A DNA stretch of 64,000 nt from Halalkalibacillus sediminis. GTDB lineage: Bacteria > Bacillota > Bacilli > Bacillales > Alkalibacillaceae. Each line of letters opens with the position of its first letter. Position 1 is the first letter of the stretch. The stretch is taken from the NCBI RefSeq assembly GCF_002844535.1, contig NZ_PJNH01000001.1, positions 372,001-436,000 on the forward strand, given 5' to 3'. Of this stretch, positions 61,658-64,000 are shown piece after piece. The position numbers were made by a program, and so were the translations under genes. Under the pieces are notes generated by a model. It saw only the letters and a program-made list of their open reading frames with translations. It was not told where the DNA came from and searched no databases.

Positions 61658-62428
61658 ATGAGTAATAAAGAATCTATTGCTGAAATTAAAGCTAAATTAT
61701 TATCAGGCACTTTCAGCTCTGAGTGGAAAGAAATGATAACTAAGGATTCCAGAAAAGGTGTACAGCAAGCTCTGAATCAATATAATAAGCGTCAAGAAAA
61801 GTTAGAGAAATTACACCATCGTTTCCTTGAGATGTCTACATGGGAAAATACTTATTGGCAAGAAGATCATTTATATGTAGCTGGTGTAGATGAGGTCGGT
61901 AGAGGTCCACTTGCCGGACCGGTTGTAGCGGCAGCAGTAATTTTGGATTCTACCTTTTATTTACCTGGAATAGATGATTCTAAGAAACTTTCAGAAAAGA
62001 ATAAGGAAGATTTCTTTCAGTATATCTTACAAGAGGCGATCAGTGTTGGAGTAAGTGTAATCAGTCATGATCAAATTGATCAGATGAATATCTATGAGTC
62101 TACTAAAGTAGCCATGAAGGATGCAATCAATAATTTAGAAGTAACACCACATAGGCTACTTCTAGATGCCATGGAATTAAAGGATCTACCGATTGAACAA
62201 GTTTCCCTAATCAAAGGTGATTCCAAGAGTATATCAATTGCAGCTGCTAGTATTGTAGCGAAAGTGACGCGAGACCGTTTAATGAAAGAATTACATATGG
62301 ATTTCCCGGTGTATGGCTGGGACAAAAACATGGGTTATGGGACCGCTGAACATCTTGATGGACTGGATGCACACGGCCCTAGTCCGTACCACAGGAAATC
62401 TTTCGAACCGGTAAAGATCCGTTCATAG
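61658..62428 (+). CDS. rnhB: Ribonuclease HII
   Basis: Cuts RNA in RNA-DNA hybrids, including single ribonucleotides in DNA. The 256-residue protein has a helical N-terminal extension (about 1-70) and the catalytic core with AGVDEVGRGPLAGPVVAAAV, DDSKKLSEKNKE, LLLDAM and KGDSKSISIAAASIVAKVTRD, so the DEDD residues are present. ATG 61658 is chosen because GGGGGA lies five bases upstream; an ATG at 61646 overlaps that site. Confidence 0.96.
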   Translation: MSNKESIAEIKAKLLSGTFSSEWKEMITKDSRKGVQQALNQYNKRQEKLEKLHHRFLEMSTWENTYWQEDHLYVAGVDEVGRGPLAGPVVAAAVILDSTFYLPGIDDSKKLSEKNKEDFFQYILQEAISVGVSVISHDQIDQMNIYESTKVAMKDAINNLEVTPHRLLLDAMELKDLPIEQVSLIKGDSKSISIAAASIVAKVTRDRLMKELHMDFPVYGWDKNMGYGTAEHLDGLDAHGPSPYHRKSFEPVKIRS

Positions 62429-62449
62429 ACTAACTAGGGTGTGAAACTA

Positions 62450-64000
62450 ATGAATCAATCAAAAGTCAGTCAATCTTTTCAAGCGATCAGGGTTAATGAT
62501 AGCGGTGGAAAACTGTCTTTAAGAGAAGGCCAGATGGTAACCGGTAAGGTAACTAAATTTTTTCCAGATAATAAAGCTCAAATACGAATAGGTAACCACC
62601 AATTGGTCGCTCAATTAGATACCTCCCTACAAGCGAATAAAAACTATCTGATGCAAGTCAAACAGACAAGCCCAGTGACACAGCTGCAAGTCATGAGTGA
62701 TCAAGTCGTGCGAAATCATCAAGAAGCAGCTCAAACGATGTTACAAAATTTAGGGGTCAAAGGCGCGAAAGCCGATGTACAATTGATCGCATCATTTTTA
62801 AGAAACCAGGTACCTATTCAGCAAGGTCAAGTTCAACAATTGCTACAACTTGCTCAAAACAATAGTGGGACGAACCAAACAGCAATATTGCAAGAAATGG
62901 TCCAGAGGCAATTACCCCTGGACCAACAAATGTTCAATTCAATCAATCAGCGCGTGAATCATCCGATTTCTTTTTCTCAAAACATACAAAGTCTCCAAAT
63001 GCAGCTTGGAAGTATGACTCAAACCACGAATGAAAAAATTCAATTAGCGAATTACTCTCAATTATTTTCTGGACAAAGAATTGACTCTAATAGTGTCTTG
63101 AATACAATGACTTTTCAAGTTCTACATGAAATCGGGAAAGGTTCGACGTCAACTTTCCAACTGTTCCAGAAAGCGGGCCTCATTTCAAATCAGATGTCCT
63201 TCAATGAATGGTCTGCTATGTGGAAAAATTGGTCTCAATCGAACCAAGTTCAGTTTCAATTGAATGGGAATGGTCAATCCACAAGTAATTTGCAATGGAA
63301 TCAACTACCGATTAATTTTTCTGCTGATCAGTTAAGTCAATCGATCAAGCAATTCAATAGTCAGCAAGTAGTCAGCCAGCCCAAACAGTTAAATCTACTT
63401 CAATCCATCATGGGACAATTGAGTCAATTGCAGCAACAGGGTCCCCAAGGTGTTTCGCAGACTGGCCAAAATTTCTTGCAGAATTCAATGAATTTATCCT
63501 CCGTGAACCAAATGATTAATATGTTGCCGGACGGGCAAAAACAGTTGGCACAGCAGTTACAAAGCCAGCTACAATCAAATAACTTCAACGCTGCCAATCA
63601 ATTGTTGAATAGTCAACAGGGTCAGAGTCTGATGCAATCGATGCAACAGCTCGTTTATAACCAAGCCTCAGGAAGTGAACAACGCGCATTGCAGTTTTGG
63701 AATGCGATGATGCATCAATTTCAGCCGACCAGCACAGGTCAGATGGATACTTTGATGAATCAAATGAAAGGTTTTATGCAGCTCACTCAGCACGAAAGCT
63801 TTGATCAAGCTCTGGTAACTAGGAATCAGTTACCAGATTATCCTTCGATGCAAACTTTGATGAAAGCCGTGAGTGGTCAAATGGGGCAAGCAAATATTCC
63901 AGATTCCATGCAGCAACTCAACCAAATCTTTCAGTCTATACATTTATCGACAAATGAAAGTGTTAAAGAGAGTATTCAGTTCAGTACTCAACTTCCTAAG
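62450..64000 (+). CDS. ylqG: YlqG-like Gln-rich protein, truncated by the window end
   Basis: An open frame of 517 codons runs from ATG 62450 (behind AGGGTGTG) to the window edge. The first 85 residues include a compact beta-rich part (LREGQMVTGKVTKFFPDNKA, QIRIGNHQLVAQL), as in YlqG and flagellar hook-length-control-like proteins; the rest is strikingly rich in Gln, Asn, Ser and Met. Position after rnhB matches ylqG in B. subtilis, where ylqH (FlhB-like) follows. Function is unknown; a flagellar or export link is inference. The C-terminal part is not visible. Confidence 0.75.
   Translation, partial: MNQSKVSQSFQAIRVNDSGGKLSLREGQMVTGKVTKFFPDNKAQIRIGNHQLVAQLDTSLQANKNYLMQVKQTSPVTQLQVMSDQVVRNHQEAAQTMLQNLGVKGAKADVQLIASFLRNQVPIQQGQVQQLLQLAQNNSGTNQTAILQEMVQRQLPLDQQMFNSINQRVNHPISFSQNIQSLQMQLGSMTQTTNEKIQLANYSQLFSGQRIDSNSVLNTMTFQVLHEIGKGSTSTFQLFQKAGLISNQMSFNEWSAMWKNWSQSNQVQFQLNGNGQSTSNLQWNQLPINFSADQLSQSIKQFNSQQVVSQPKQLNLLQSIMGQLSQLQQQGPQGVSQTGQNFLQNSMNLSSVNQMINMLPDGQKQLAQQLQSQLQSNNFNAANQLLNSQQGQSLMQSMQQLVYNQASGSEQRALQFWNAMMHQFQPTSTGQMDTLMNQMKGFMQLTQHESFDQALVTRNQLPDYPSMQTLMKAVSGQMGQANIPDSMQQLNQIFQSIHLSTNESVKESIQFSTQLPK

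Overview
The window is chromosomal core DNA from a low-GC, endospore-forming Firmicute of the Bacillaceae. Gene order matches the Bacillus subtilis stretch sigG-ylm-divIVA-ileS-lspA-pyr-rqcH-gmk-priA-prkC-spoVM-recG-fapR-smc-ffh-rplS-rnhB almost gene for gene. SigG, YlmC and a 26-residue SpoVM indicate sporulation. Proteins are rich in Glu and Asp, and a BCCT osmolyte-type transporter is present. This would fit a salt-tolerant genus of the Halobacillus/Virgibacillus/Pontibacillus kind, but that placement is inference.

Layout. 1-4.3 kb: end of sigG, then ylmC, pgeF, ylmE, sepF, ylmG, ylmH and divIVA (division and septum placement). 4.3-8.9 kb: T-box-controlled ileS, then lspA and an RluD-type pseudouridine synthase. 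8.9-20.5 kb: complete UMP operon pyrR-pyrP-pyrB-pyrC-carA-carB-pyrK-pyrD-pyrF-pyrE with two PyrR attenuators. 20.6-22.6 kb: a dispersed repeat and leftward rqcH. 22.7-35.9 kb: yicC, remA, gmk, rpoZ, coaBC, priA, fmt, rsmB, prpC, prkC, rsgA, rpe, thiN and spoVM. 35.9-41.7 kb: leftward rpmB, yloU, fakA, a second copy of the repeat, a leftward AzgA-type purine permease, sdaAB and sdaAA. 41.7-48.2 kb: recG, then the FapR-controlled lipid operon fapR-plsX-fabD-fabG-acpP, and rnc. 48.2-57.7 kb: a leftward DUF1128 gene, smc, ftsY, ylxM, ffh, rpsP, khpA, ylqD, rimM, trmD and rplS. 57.8-60.5 kb: a small AT-rich accessory islet (YciI-like protein, 31-residue membrane peptide) and a leftward BCCT transporter. 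60.7-64.0 kb: rbgA, rnhB and a Gln-rich ylqG-like gene that runs off the end.

The genes work as modules: pyrimidine synthesis with its own RNA-based sensor, membrane lipid initiation with its own repressor and operator, protein targeting (ftsY/ffh), ribosome assembly and rescue (rsgA, rbgA, rimM, rqcH, rpsP, rplS), Ser/Thr kinase signalling (prpC/prkC) and septum placement. Many starts are TTG or GTG and were chosen by ribosome binding site spacing (lspA, pyrB, pyrK, gmk, priA, thiN, spoVM, fakA, sdaAA, ylxM).

I found no defence system, prophage, IS element, CRISPR array, tRNA or rRNA. The least expected signals are a structured repeat in two convergent gene junctions, a perfect 15-bp terminator-like hairpin inside the start of recG, a promoter-then-terminator leader before ylqD, an unusual G4 motif in RbgA, a changed aromatic box in the BCCT transporter, and the loss of the third PyrR attenuator.
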